From: Ophiobolus disseminans
Taxonomy: Eukaryota; Ascomycota; Dothideomycetes; Pleosporales; Phaeosphaeriaceae
DNA length: 64,000 bases
NCBI GenBank assembly: GCA_010093685.1
Contig: MU006245.1
Span: forward strand, 62,001 to 126,000
Direction: 5' to 3'
A program made the translations under genes and the position numbers. Below the pieces are notes generated by a model. The model saw only the letters and a program-made list of their open reading frames with translations. It searched no databases and had not been told where the DNA came from. How positions within the stretch are numbered: position 1 is the stretch's first letter; the number at the start of each line of letters is the position of its first letter. Below, in pieces: positions 41,819 to 53,673 of this stretch.

Positions 41819-44800
41819 ATGCCTCTGAAGGCGCTCCGACCCAACCGCAGCGAACGAGACCTCAAGCGCCGCAGCACCCTCGATCCCGCGAACTTCTTCA
41901 AGCGCGGCGACAAGGACACGCGCCTCAACGCATCGAGCGAGAACCTAGGCGCAGGTCGCATAGCCGTTTCCGAAGATGGCGGCCGTCCGACCTCGAGCGA
42001 CGTCCCGCGGGCCTCACTGAGCGCTGGCCACGACGGGCCCCCCTCTCCGCCCATCCAGGAAGCCACGCCCAACACGCGCCGCTTCAGCTTGATGCGCTTC
42101 CGCCATGCTTCGGACGGGCAGCTGAGAGAGCATGCCCGCAGTGAGGCCCCGCCGGTTCCTGCCGTGCCGATGAATCCAGAGCGTATGTTGAAACCCTGGG
42201 GTGGTGTTGTATTCGAATGCGCTGACGTATCATTTCCTTGCAGCCCCTGCCATCATCACTACCGCGCCCACCGTCATGGAACTGGAGCCAGATCATCAAC
42301 AGGCGGCGCCGAGGAAGAGGGGGAGGCTGCAGCAGTTCAGCCTTCGACGACGCTCGTTTGACCCCTCAATGGGCGACCGACCAGGTATCTTGCGCAAGTC
42401 AACCGACAGGAAAAGGGGGCCGTTGCTGTCCAAGAGAAGTCACGGGAATTTCATGGAGCCGGAGAAAAGTGAGAGGCTGTCGACAAGCCAGCCGCGGCCA
42501 GAGGCGCTTGCCGATTCGCGCGAGTCTATGGAAAGCACCATCGCGCTGGCACCTCCCGCCCCACGCGCCAGTGACAGTTCGAGTTCAACCGGGCATGTTT
42601 CCTTCGAAACCACCCCGCGACCGCCGCATCCGCCTCGCCTGGGGTCTGGACGCTTTAACTTTGGGCGACGGAAACAGCGCGCTTCCCTGTTCCCACTCCC
42701 TATGAAAATCGAGCCTCCGCAGTTTCCCGATACCGCGCCTGCCACCCCCCGCGCTTCGCACAGCCCTCCGTTAACCGCACGACGCCTGCACCATGGCGAA
42801 CCAGGAGCGCAGACTCCGCCGCTACCCTCTGCATCGCAAGTTGCTCAAGATGCGCACTATATGAATTTGGCCTCATCCGGCCCAGGTTCGTTATTCCGCA
42901 ACGACTCCACAAAGTCCATTCGATCCGCTCGCTCTTCGCCAAACACCAACGGTCCAATACGGCTCGGAATGCGAGGCCGCTCATCCACGATGGGATCCTT
43001 GGGCGCGCAATCCGACGACGCTGCATTGCCCACTCCACCCAACGGCGCAAGTGGGAGGAACTCGACTTCGACGGCGGGAAGAAGCAGTTTCAGCAATCTG
43101 TTTGGACTGAGTGCAAGATTTCGTCAGAACCCCGAACCGCACTCTCCCAGACATGGCTCACCTGCTCATGGCTTTATAGGCGCGTCAGGCTTGTCATCGC
43201 ACCAGAACTCGCTCAACATCAGCCGAGAGACACTCCACTTGCCGACGAGAGAAGAGGGCGAGACACCCGGACACTATCTGGAACGAATCGAGGCCAATAA
43301 CATGGACAAGAGCATTATCGCGAGCTTTCTCAGCAAGACTGATGATGCATTTCTTCTTTCGGTACTCCGTAGTTACATGCGGAGATTTACCTTCTTTGGC
43401 GATCCCATCGACATGGCGGTACGCAAACTACTCATGCAGGTTGAGCTGCCCAAGGAAACGCAGCAGATTGACCGAGTGCTTCAAGGGTTTGCAGACCGCT
43501 ACCACGAGTGCAATCCCGGCATCTACATCAACTCTGACAAAGCCTATTTCATTTCATTCTCCATCATCATCCTGCACACTGACGTGTTCAACAAGAACAA
43601 CAAGCGCAAGATGCAGAGGCCAGACTATATCAAGAACTCATCTTGCGAAGGCGTGTCCGACGATGTCTTGGGCTGCTTTTACGACAACGTAGTTTACACA
43701 CCGTTCATCCACATTGAGGACGAGGTCGACTTATTGAACATTTCTTCTAAGAAAAGCAAGCGCACTGCAGTACTCAAAGGGCCCATGAATGATCCGGCAA
43801 GAAAGGCGGCCAAGCAACCAATCGACCCTTACACTCTGATTTTTGAGGGCAAATTGGATGCTTTGCGCCCCACAATCAAGGATGTCATGAACATCGACGA
43901 CCCATACAATTATCTCGGCACCGCTGCGACTCTTGACACCAAGAATGTCTACAAGTCCTTTACAAGATACGGAATTATTCAGATCGTATCTTCGCGGTCC
44001 AGACCCGAAGCGTTCATGTCAGAAGCTGCTCAGGAGAACCCACTGGGCACATCTGTTGGCATTGTCGAGATGCCCGTCACAAAAGTTGGCATATTATGGA
44101 GAAAGGGCACGAAGAGGAAGAAGGCGCGCTCACCTTGGCAAGAATGGGGCGCGGTCCTCACGCGATCAGGCCTGTCTTTTTTCAAAAACTCTAGTTGGAC
44201 GAAAAACCTCATGCACCAGCACGAGCAACAACAGAAACACGGTGAAACGGGTCCTGTGCTTTTTCAACCACCGCTCGAAGATTTTAAGCAAGATCACATT
44301 ATTCCAATGGACGGTGCGGTTGCCCTCGTCGATATCACGTACAAAAAACACAAGAACGCCTTCATTGTCAGCTCGAAGGCTGGAGAAGAGACTTTCCTAG
44401 CGGACAGCGAGAAAGACCTGAATGAGTGGCTAGGAGTGTTGAACTACACTGCAGCATTCGAGACTATGGGAGTGCGATCACGCGGAATGATCGGGGGTCT
44501 ATATGAGGGGCAGAAAAATCGCGGCATTCGACGCCTGGAGTCATCGCAGTCCAGCAAGTCAATACCAACGTTGACTGGCGATGTAACAATTCAAAGCGGA
44601 CGGGTTGACAATCCATTTGCGCAGCAGATGATGAACGCGCGGAGAGAAGCGATGCAAATACGCATTTCCGAGTCTGAAGAGAAGCTCGCCCGAGCTATTA
44701 AAGAGCTCGAGGCTCGTTTGAGAGACGCAAGGCATCTGCAAATACTGGCACCAATCCAACCGAAATCCAGAGAGCAGATTATCCACGCAGCAGGACGCTT

Positions 44801-46127
44801 ATCTGCAAAGCTCAAATGGGCCCGCATTGAGATATGGCGGATGAAGTGCCATCGTGACATACTAGCCCATGAGTTAGAGGACGAGAAACAAGGTGCGGCA
44901 GAACGACAAGCCCGCATCGACAAGGTGGAGGAATTTGGGCCGCTGCCACAGCAACAACTCAGCCCACAATCGCACCGTGGTTCTAAGATCAGCGGGCTGG
45001 CCCGTCTCGCTTCGAAAACGAGCTCACTAACCAGTGGCCACAAGCCACCACTTTCTCCCGGAGCATCATCGGCGCGTCCCGGTACCAAGTCATCACGGGA
45101 CACCGATTTCGGAGAGGATGCTTTCAAGACGCCCCCAGAAGGATCTCGTCAGTCAAGCCCGAACGATCCCTCGGGACAATTCCATGTTCCTCCATTATCG
45201 TTCAGTCCACACGCTTCCGAACGCCGTAGCTCATTGGCCAGCTCTTCTGCCCTGACACAGTCTCCTCGACTGTATCCTTCCGAGCACCGTCCTTCTATAG
45301 TGACGACAGACGATGGTACTGGGACCGTGGACTCTGATTCCGAATCGGACGACGACTCACGATATACCACCCCGCCACCTATCGAGCCGGCAACAGCCGA
45401 GCCAAGGACCCCCGACATCCCTCCTCTAGATGGCACTCGCCTAGACCAAGCGGTTGAATCCGATGCTGATCAGCCACTTGGATCTCATGCTGGTTCGCCC
45501 GCTTCACATACGAAGCACAGGCGAAGCTTACATCGCACCCTGCGGGAAACATCCCATCGACGCAGCCACAAAGGACGAGATTCCTCGTCGACCATTGTCA
45601 GTGAGGATGCGGGTGAGAGCGAAGGCCTGACTCGTGATAAAGGTAGCTTTACTGTGCATGGAAAGAAGGCGTCTGTCATCCAGTTTGGTTCTGATTGGCA
45701 TAACACTACTGCGGAAGAGCGACTGAAGAGGAAAAAAGAGCTGCAGGACGCCGCAGAGGCAGCTTCAGCAGATGACCGAGACAGCAATAGTGTCCTCAGC
45801 GGCAGTACACCCACTGCTCTCTCGCCTGGAGTCGATGCGGGCGAAGACATCGCCATGCGCAAGCTTTCTGTTAGTACTGTTAAACAGCGACACGCTTCGT
45901 CGCAAACAATCACACCAGCAAACTTCAAGGATTCACTTGAGGAGCAAGCATCCGATTCAGACGAGGCGTCGGAGATGAGCGACATTGCCGAAGAATCCCA
46001 GGAGCGCACGTCGGGGGAGCAAGCCGGCAAGGAAAAGCAGGAGCCGGTGAAGATCGACGTGTTTGTCCAAGGTGGCGAGCCAATAGGCTTGACGTCTCCC
46101 ACCACCACACAGATGGTACAGATGTAA
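41819..46127 (+). CDS. Arf guanine-nucleotide exchange factor with Sec7 and PH domains (Syt1-like)
   Basis: Exons 41819..42182 and 42244..46127 flank a 61-nt intron, giving 1415 aa. The first ~440 residues are Ser/Pro/Arg-rich and disordered. The Sec7 domain lies at about 450-620: FGDPIDMAVRKLLMQVELPKETQQIDRVLQGFADRY carries the catalytic glutamic finger (Glu in LPKET), and LHTDVFNKNNKRKM matches the second Sec7 motif. A PH domain at about 737-863 follows (GILWRKGTKRKK to KDLNEWLGVLNY), then a coiled-coil (SESEEKLARAIKELEARL) and a long acidic/Ser tail. The order Sec7-PH-coiled coil fits yeast Syt1. It should activate an Arf GTPase at Golgi or plasma membranes. Codon use and frame are uniform throughout. 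Confidence 0.92.
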
Positions 46128-47374
46128 AGCATGATACTCGTTGGTTTGATACACATTTTGGATCATTGGAAAAGGCATTGCACATTTTCCGTGTTTGTTT
46201 CTTTGCGTGCATAGCATGCATATCTGACTAAAAGCGCTTTCCTTTTCCATTCCTATTTCAACCCATTGCGCATGCACTCTACTCCTTCCTGTTAGCACAA
46301 GCGCAAGCATCTCACGTATAGCGACGGTGCCGATGGGCTCAGGAACAGGTAGTACGTGTGGCTGCATCACGCTGTAAATTTTCTTGCTCATGGCTGGCGT
46401 TTTTCACAAGCATAGACGGATCACTTGAGGACGGCGTTTCTTACAAATAGCACCGGGCGTCTGGCGGGACAGAGTAGAAATGAGATCAAGTGGACGGTTG
46501 GTTCATGTTGGATGAATCTGAATTTTGAAGATTAGCTATGTGTGTTGTTTGATTGAGTGAAATGCAGGTCAATGTGATTTCGTAATATTCTCAACTTGCC
46601 GTGATGTAAGCTTCTACAAGCCTTGGACGGAGTACTGCGCATCCGTCTCTTAGCAAGCGATACGCTTCGTAGACGAAGTTGTTCTTGGTTCTTGGGCGGG
46701 CGCATCACTTCCCCACAAAGGCGACTGATGCGCGTTTTCCAAGCTAAACAGGTTCCGAACCCTGAAAGACAGAAATAGCATCACGTCTCTTACACAACAA
46801 GATGACATGCACTTCATGCACGATCCGGTGAAGCCAATGTTACACTGCACCGAACACTCCTTCACATGCACTACCTCGGGTCATCCCGACTCATGAGTGG
46901 TCACCTGCCCGATGTACTTCGAACAGTCGCCAAGATAGTTGCCACCCAATCAAAGCTGACGATCGTGGAATCGCCTTCTCGATGGCAAGGGTCGTTGTGT
47001 AACCGAGCCAGTGAGAGCAATGCGAGGTGGCTATGCCCGCCTTGGGGCAGGCGCACCTGCAGCGGACATCCTTAAGATCAGTCGGCCTTGCCGTTGTGAC
47101 CTTCGACAACCTCTGCTGCCTTTCAGCCTTCCTATCCCTTCGCCCTCGCTTTGTGCATTTCGAAACACCCACCCATATGAAACAGCAAGATCTTGAAAGA
47201 GCTAGGGTCTAATGAGCGGTGAGATTGTGTGGTAGCGGATATGACAGCATTCTCGCATGCGACAGGCAAAGCAAGACGCCGACGATTACAGCGTTGAAAG
47301 GACCGACTCGCAACCTTACACCAACCTAGAACCCAGCTTCAACTCCTTTAACGTTTTGCACATCGATCGCGATC
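46128..47374. other. intergenic, no gene seen
   Basis: This is the 3' flank of the Sec7 gene and promoter of the lipase gene. Only short open frames; no repeat or RNA gene was recognised. Confidence 0.45.
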
Positions 47375-49243
47375 ATGGCTCATCATCCTGTCGAGCAAGA
47401 GCGGAAGAGCCGGAAGAAGTCTTCACATGCGTCCTCCAAGACCTCGAAGCCTCGATCATCCAGCAAGAAGCGACATGCGTCGCAATCAACAATGGATGCT
47501 CAAACTCCACGCTACGCGCCTCCAGTGCAAGCGATTCCTACACAGTACCTGCAAACTTACCAACCATATTCGCAATCGACGATCAGTCCACCTCCCGATC
47601 ATGCGAATTACTCTACAAGCCCGCCACGACACCCAATATATGGACGAATACCTCAACATCCACCCCAATATGGAAATGCGTACGGGCCACTGCTCCAACC
47701 TGTTCAGCCTTTTGCTAGCCAGTCCACCGTTCGCTTTGCTTCACCTCCGCCTACCAAACCACGAGACGAAGGACCTTTCAAAGAACAGTGGGATAAGCTA
47801 GATCGCATGGTTGCAAAGTCATACGCGGACTTACGTAACGATGCATGCAAAAGTGCGACAAAAATAACAAATACTTGCGTAGAAAGACCCACACATGCGG
47901 TAGCAATGAAAAGCATGCAGGCGTTATGTCATGGAGCTGCACTTTACGATGTTATCAGCTCGAAGATGGACAATGTCATCAACTGTATCGATGGCGAGCG
48001 TTTTAGCGGGAAAGAGCAGGACCTGTTAGTCTACGACGATCCACAGAAGACATTACCAGAAGAGTCCCGTGGCCAAACATCGAATCCGGCTTGCCGGATG
48101 GTAGGCGCTGATAAGGGAGCGAATCACTTCTCGAAAGTCTGGCTTTACTCCAACTCACGACTTCCACCTCATCTTCCACCCTTCAAGGCGTACATGCCAA
48201 CATACCCCCTGCTATGTTTAGCAGCAACCTATTCGGAGAAAGTATACACCCCGCCACGTTCCAAGGCGAAAGAAACAGAAACACACATACCATCTGACTG
48301 GCGGACGGGCACTAAAGCCATGGTCCTAAAATCTATTCCCGTTGACGACATGAATACCGTCGTCTTCGCGATTCGCGGTTCCGAAGGCTTCATGGACTGG
48401 GCCGTAAACTACAACACCGCACCCACCACACCTGAAGGCTTCCTCGAAGACCCATCAAATCTCTGCCACGCTGGATTCCTCTACGTCGCAAAACGCATGA
48501 TTAAACCCGTCGCCGACCGTCTCCGCGTCCTCCTCGAAGAAAACCCCGCACGTTCAAACTGCAGCCTCCTCATAACCGGCCACTCCGCCGGCGGCGCCGT
48601 CGCCGCGCTCCTCTACGCCCACATGATGAGCAGCAACATCGAATCCGAACTCAGCTACCTCACCGGCTTCTTCAAACGCGTGCACTGCATAACCTTCGGT
48701 GCGCCGCCCATCAGTCTGCGCGCACTCCAAAAACCAGACGACAAGCGCCACCGCAAAAGTCTCTTCTACGCCTTCATCAACGAGGGCGACCCCATTCCTC
48801 GCGCAGACAAAACGTTCGTGAAGAGTTTGCTTAAGTTATATGCAAGCCCCGCACCCACCGCAAGCGCAGTCGCAAGCACAGTCGCCGGAATGTCCAAACT
48901 CAACCTCTCCCACCCGCCCTCCTCCTCGCCGCCAAAATCCAAGCTCAAATCCACTTTCGTCCCACGCCTAACGCGGCCCTCCAAATCCTCCCTCCAAACC
49001 TCTTCATCTAGCGCATCCACATGTGCGCCCGCGTGGCCCATTCCACCATGCACGTTGTCGCCGGCTGGCCGGCTGATAATCCTGCGCCCGCGGGCGGGCA
49101 AGGGTGTTGTGGAGGCTGTTACGGTGGATGGGGAGACGTTGCGCAAGGTTGTGTATGGCGATCCGTTGAAACATCAAATGAGGATGTATAGGGTGCGGAT
49201 TGAGGAGTTGGCTACGAGGGCGGTTACGGCGGGGGGGTATTAG
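47375..49243 (+). CDS. class 3 lipase (alpha/beta hydrolase), cytosolic
   Basis: A single exon of 622 aa. The first ~130 residues are Lys/Ser-rich then Pro/Tyr/Gln-rich and disordered, with no signal peptide. The lipase_3 domain occupies about 260-500. VFAIRGSEGFMDW holds the oxyanion residue, and GHSAGGAVAALLY is the nucleophile elbow with Ser404. CITFGAPPIS follows, and the Asp of EGDPIPRAD and a later His complete the triad by position. A Ser/Pro-rich linker separates it from a C-terminal beta segment (LIILRPR to RVRIEEL). It probably hydrolyses acylglycerols or phospholipids inside the cell; the substrate is unknown. The stop codon is flanked by dense G-tracts. Confidence 0.88.
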   Translation: MAHHPVEQERKSRKKSSHASSKTSKPRSSSKKRHASQSTMDAQTPRYAPPVQAIPTQYLQTYQPYSQSTISPPPDHANYSTSPPRHPIYGRIPQHPPQYGNAYGPLLQPVQPFASQSTVRFASPPPTKPRDEGPFKEQWDKLDRMVAKSYADLRNDACKSATKITNTCVERPTHAVAMKSMQALCHGAALYDVISSKMDNVINCIDGERFSGKEQDLLVYDDPQKTLPEESRGQTSNPACRMVGADKGANHFSKVWLYSNSRLPPHLPPFKAYMPTYPLLCLAATYSEKVYTPPRSKAKETETHIPSDWRTGTKAMVLKSIPVDDMNTVVFAIRGSEGFMDWAVNYNTAPTTPEGFLEDPSNLCHAGFLYVAKRMIKPVADRLRVLLEENPARSNCSLLITGHSAGGAVAALLYAHMMSSNIESELSYLTGFFKRVHCITFGAPPISLRALQKPDDKRHRKSLFYAFINEGDPIPRADKTFVKSLLKLYASPAPTASAVASTVAGMSKLNLSHPPSSSPPKSKLKSTFVPRLTRPSKSSLQTSSSSASTCAPAWPIPPCTLSPAGRLIILRPRAGKGVVEAVTVDGETLRKVVYGDPLKHQMRMYRVRIEELATRAVTAGGY

Positions 49244-49269
49244 GTTTTGGGGTTTGGGGGGGGTGGGGG
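49231..49269 (+). other. G-quadruplex motif across the lipase stop codon
   Basis: Four G-tracts (49231-49237, 49249-49252, 49256-49263, 49265-49269) with loops of 11, 3 and 1 nt lie on the coding strand and span the TAG at 49241-49243 and the start of the 3' UTR. Confidence 0.6.
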
Positions 49270-50045
49270 ATAGGAGTTTGATACCCGACGTCATTTTTTT
49301 CAGACTGAATTGAATTAGATTACATTGAAGATGTCTAAATCCTTGGTCGTTAGTTCCATGTCACACATCGATCTCAACTCTCGGTACCTCGTAAAAACTA
49401 GAAAAAAGCTAAGCTAGGCTTGACGACTACCTACATGTGCGTATTGAGAAGCTGTTTTAATTCCTTAAAGATCTCTGTATATAGACAGGATAGTGCATCT
49501 GCTTCTGGCTTTCGCGACTTACCGACAGCTTATTTTTCTTACCTTCGCGGAAATCGTGTCAAAGCGACTTCGAGCGGCATCGGCGCTCAATTGCGTGTCA
49601 TTTGCTGCACGAGAACGCCGTGTGCTTGCTCTTTCTTTGCATGCGCGCACAGACGCGCGGTCGTGGGCGCTTACCGGTACCGTAGTCATCGTACCTTTCT
49701 GCCTTCAGAGGCTGTTTACTTCGCTGCGTTTGCGCCTTCACCACTTCTTCGCGGTTGTTTTGCATTCGACGTTCTTTTTCGATTTGCTTTTCGCAAGGGT
49801 GACCGGGATATCTCAATGCGGATTGAATGACTCCGGCCCGTGTCGCAGGTCCATTGAGCTGGTCGCATCCAAGAGAAAAAGCTCGACAGCACCATGCTAC
49901 CTATCCGGACTAGGCTTGGAGTTCTGAGAGAGAATAAGGTGGAGTTGCGCAAGCAACTGTGAAGCGAAGCTCGAAGGACATCCAATGGCGCCGATATTCG
50001 AAACTAAGGTCGACCGAGGAAATCACAGAAGAGACAGTGAGACAC
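49244..50045. other. intergenic, or 5' part of the orphan gene
   Basis: Open frames of 144 codons (+, 49493-49927) and 72 codons (-, 49598-49816) overlap. Neither matches anything I know. An upstream exon of the orphan gene could be hidden here, since its frame stays open back to 49938 without an ATG. Confidence 0.4.
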
Positions 50046-51534
50046 ATGAACAACAAGGCAGGCATGGTCCGACGGGTTGATCCAGCAAACGAACAAGCTT
50101 ATCATTCTGTCGAAACCAGCCATCAACGCAAGAATAACTGGTCGCACAAGCAACGCAACCGGACTTCGAAGTCAAGCCACCATACCCAAACGCCGAGTTT
50201 CAATGGTTCAACGCGATCGGAGACTCACTCGAGATCTAGAGATTTTCAAATTCGACGCGAATACTCCACAGCTTCGCCACGGGCTGTATTAGGAGCGAGA
50301 CCCATGCTGTTGTGCTGGGCAATACGGGAGATCCAGTCAAACAACCGTGATGGGAAGCCGGTTATCTTCGGATCTACCTATACAGGCCTGTCTACAGTCA
50401 ACGTTCACACCCTTCGACATGTACATTATTTGACTCAGAAGAGCACCGAGCGAAAACAATACGCAGCACAAGCCCGCCGTGTAGATTGGGACAATGCTGC
50501 TCAATTGCCCGAAAAGACTCAGACGGGCACTGCTTCAGCGATCACGGCATTGCGAGAGCAAGAAATATTGCAGAACAAGGTATGCAAAGAGAGCGCACAA
50601 ACTCATCAGCGTTCAGGAGCTCAAACTCAAACATATAAAGCACAATCTGTCGCGTCTCGAGGATCTTGGACCTTTGCAAGATCAACAACGCTTCTCGAGG
50701 GTGCTGAGTGTGATACTCAACAAATCCCCTTTTCCCAGGTTAAATCGCCTTACCATGACTTTCCACATATTACATCACGAACTGGGCTGGGAATTGAACG
50801 CGTTGGGGTCGGTTTACCAACTCCGAGATCCCATTCAACCGCTGGCACAATTTCAAGCTATCTGTTACCATACAAACACCAGGTTCAGGGCAACTAGAGG
50901 TGCCCGGGAGGCGACATGGCTGCGTGTGGATGAACTGATTGAGTACCCGACCCGTTCATTGATCATGTCAAAGGCGGCCTTGAAGTCGTTTCAGGCCCGC
51001 TCGCGCAATCTGGAGGTATTAATAACTGCCGCAGAGCGTGACTATATCACAATGATCTTTCGGAGATACCATGGAGAGGATAAACATGTTATTTCCTACT
51101 CTCTACACCACCAGATTCAACATATGAACATAGAGCGCAAGTCTTTCGATACGCAGATCCGGCACTGGTTCAAGAGTATACTTGTAGCGGACACCCAGAA
51201 CAGAGTCCGCCGAAAGGAAAAGCAATTCTGGAATACATTGGAGACCCTTGCCGAAGTATATAACATCATAACGTGCATACACTACGATGACCTCGTTCCA
51301 ATCCTCGCACAGCATATAGACATCATGTCTCCCGCCGAGACTCAGCGTCGCATGGAAATTGCACGTCAGTACTGGATCACACACTGGCACAGACAACAGA
51401 AGCATGACTCGAACTTAGCGCAGATCGAAAGAACAGAGAATGGCCTTTCGCAACACAAGAAACAAGTACCGAGCATAGGGAAGAAGGCTGAACAAGAAAT
51501 ATCGTGTAGGCCAGCGCGTAGACCCAGCCAATGA
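50046..51534 (+). CDS. orphan two-exon gene, charged helical protein of unknown function
   Basis: Two long frames are joined by a short 37-nt intron (50580..50616, donor GTATGC, acceptor TTCAG). Exon 1 is 50046..50579 and exon 2 is 50617..51534, phase 0, giving 483 aa. Exon 1 is Gln/Thr/Arg/Ser-rich and probably disordered. Exon 2 looks like a folded, helical, His/Arg/Gln-rich protein (FHILHHELGWELNALGSVYQ, ITAAERDYITMIFRRYHG, KEKQFWNTLETLAEVYNII) with no known motif. No signal peptide or membrane segment is present. The start may be wrong: the frame is open 36 codons upstream, and another frame around 50077-50292 also reads protein-like. This may be a lineage-specific gene. Confidence 0.5.
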
Positions 51535-52059
51535 ACCACCGATACAGAGGACATGGCTCCTACAGGAGGGTCAACTTGTCCACGCGATGAAGTCCAGTAG
51601 GGGATCGCATCTAGTCAGGCGCCCGTATCAGGATCAGCAAAACACGATCATGCTCGAGTCGATGGACAGCGAGAAGAGAAATCTCGTTCACACAACGCAT
51701 TTGTGGAGCAATTGGCTGGTGCTTTTACAGTGCTTATAGGCTAGTGTGGGTGAGTACATCCAGCCTCTACTCTCGCAGACTGTGTCAGCTAATCTTTTAT
51801 ATTAGCAGGCATTGTATTCTATAAAATTAGAAACCCTGGCATTGAAGTAATGCAACAAGTGTAAACCAAAGTCAACACGTAACGCCCTCCTACCTACGCT
51901 ATAGATAACACTTGATAATTCGCTTCAACTCCTTGCTCCCAGGAAGTACTATCCACGGCGCCAAATTCCATTAACATGCAAATTCCATCAACGTCACAAC
52001 TCATCCCCGAATACCCAAGCACGCCCAAGAACTCCGCTCATGTCATCCCACATCCGCCC
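51535..52059. other. intergenic between convergent gene ends
   Basis: 3' flanks of the orphan gene and of the secreted Cys-rich protein. Around 51780-51860 the sequence is clearly more AT-rich than its surroundings. No gene was seen. Confidence 0.45.
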
Positions 52060-53673
52060 TTATCTCGACCCAACCCACCCCGCACGCGTCAACCCACTTA
52101 TTGAATTATTGCCTGCCCCCAAATCCGGCCACGTCGCACCCAACGCCCTCTTCGCGCCATTCGTCCTAGGCAAACAAGACGTCGCATCCGTACACACCGC
52201 ATACCCACAACAACTCGCTACCAAGCACAGCTTCCCCCCAAAGCAATCATCCGACGAGCTACACGGCTTATCCGCCTCACACAACCCATCCGGAAAGCAG
52301 AAATTCGCACCCTCCGTACTCTTCCCGCACAGACAATTCGCGCCCATGCCGTTGCAATTCGGCTCGTACGTATCGCACGTCGCGCCATTACGACACGTCT
52401 GGCATGACGTCTCCGCGTTACTGAAAATCGTGTACTGGCCGGATAGATCTGGGATTTTGCCGTGCGTGTATTGCGGGTACAAGTCCGTGAGGCGCAGCGA
52501 CGACGTCCCAGCTTCAAGCACGACTTTCAACGGTGGCGCGGCGCGGTACACGTCTTCGCACACCAATTCCGCCACGCTCTTGCCGTTGGCATACTCGATG
52601 ACTGCGACGCTGACTTGCAGCACGGCCAGCCATGCTAGGCCCCTAGACACGAGTTTCGGTAGGAGCGTGCGGAGGCCGGCGGCGCTGGCGCTGGTTACGT
52701 CTTCTAGGAGGGAGGAGTAGAATTTCGCGGCGCCACCGGCGAAGCCTTCGAGAGTCATTTCGCCCAGCGTGCCCCAGTTCGTGACGGACCCGCTTATCCC
52801 GCCGGTCAGGAAGCCGATTACGCTTTGCACGTCGTTCTGGCAGTGTGCGATGCCGCTATTCGCGCCGGGAAAGCTGCATAGGAAGTCGTAGTGCGCGGAC
52901 CCAGACCCCGGGACACGCGCACACATCGTCGGGCCCACGAAGACATACGGATTTACATCGATTGCGGGCTTGCCGCACTGTGTGGTGAGGTCAGCAGAGA
53001 CGAAGAATTGCTGCGTTGCGATGCGCTTGCGGAGGAGGGGGTGGGATTGCAGGAGGCTGGAGTTTCTCAGGCGTTGGGCTGCGAGGTCGTCGACTTGTTT
53101 GGCGAAGTTGCTGATTTCAATGTCGACGCCTAGAGAGCAGTCGGAGGTGGATAGGTGCAGACCCGCGCTGTCGATGTAGAGTGCGTTTCCGTCAACGTCG
53201 CTTATGCCGACGCGCCCAGGGGTCGAGAAGTCGTAGATGAGTGTGGTGCCATCGGTGTCTAGGATCGAGATGTAGCTTGCTTTGTTGGGCGTGTTGGATG
53301 AATTTGACACGAAGAGTGATTGGATGGGAGTAGTAGTGTTTCCTTGAGGTATTGGTATCGCTCTCAGTCCTGAAGTGGGAATCGGAAGACGGCTACATGC
53401 TGTTCGATTGGTATAGATCCTGCGGTTTACATACTTGAATGCATCTGTTGAGCGATTTCGGGGTTCGAATGGTGTGGGCGTGAAGGGGACAGTGCTGTGG
53501 ACAGGGCCTTGGATAGAGGTTGGGCCTGGTTGAAGCGTTGGAAACGGTGCTGAGAATGTTGCGGATGTTACTGAGGGTCTAGTGTCGTTTATCTGACGTT
53601 TGAATAGGCCAAAGGGCCAGCTGAAGACCAATGGGACGTATAGAAACAGGATGATGGAAACGTGATTCATCAT
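52060..53673 (-). CDS. large secreted Cys-rich protein of unknown function (537 aa)
   Basis: A single exon. A signal peptide (MMNHVSIILFLYVPLVFSW) is followed by a Kex2-type KR at residues 25-26. Next comes a Thr/Pro/Ser-rich, probably O-glycosylated stretch, then a folded central part (about 110-400) with scattered Cys and N-glycosylation sites. The last ~130 residues are a dense Cys module: SCQTCRNGATC, NCNGMGANCLCG, PCSSSDDCFGGKLC, SCCGYAVC. The pattern CxxDxxCxxxxxC is reminiscent of EGF- or dickkopf-like knots but is not diagnostic. A hydrophobic segment near LAWLAVLQVSVAVIEYA might be buried or membrane-associated. Expected location is the cell wall or outside the cell. Confidence 0.8.
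   Translation of the reverse strand: MMNHVSIILFLYVPLVFSWPFGLFKRQINDTRPSVTSATFSAPFPTLQPGPTSIQGPVHSTVPFTPTPFEPRNRSTDAFKYVNRRIYTNRTACSRLPIPTSGLRAIPIPQGNTTTPIQSLFVSNSSNTPNKASYISILDTDGTTLIYDFSTPGRVGISDVDGNALYIDSAGLHLSTSDCSLGVDIEISNFAKQVDDLAAQRLRNSSLLQSHPLLRKRIATQQFFVSADLTTQCGKPAIDVNPYVFVGPTMCARVPGSGSAHYDFLCSFPGANSGIAHCQNDVQSVIGFLTGGISGSVTNWGTLGEMTLEGFAGGAAKFYSSLLEDVTSASAAGLRTLLPKLVSRGLAWLAVLQVSVAVIEYANGKSVAELVCEDVYRAAPPLKVVLEAGTSSLRLTDLYPQYTHGKIPDLSGQYTIFSNAETSCQTCRNGATCDTYEPNCNGMGANCLCGKSTEGANFCFPDGLCEADKPCSSSDDCFGGKLCLVASCCGYAVCTDATSCLPRTNGAKRALGATWPDLGAGNNSISGLTRAGWVGSR

Noticed and set aside
49598..49816. 72-codon charged - strand frame (Lys/Gln/Arg-rich)
   Set aside because: No ATG at its start, no family, and a longer + strand frame overlaps it.
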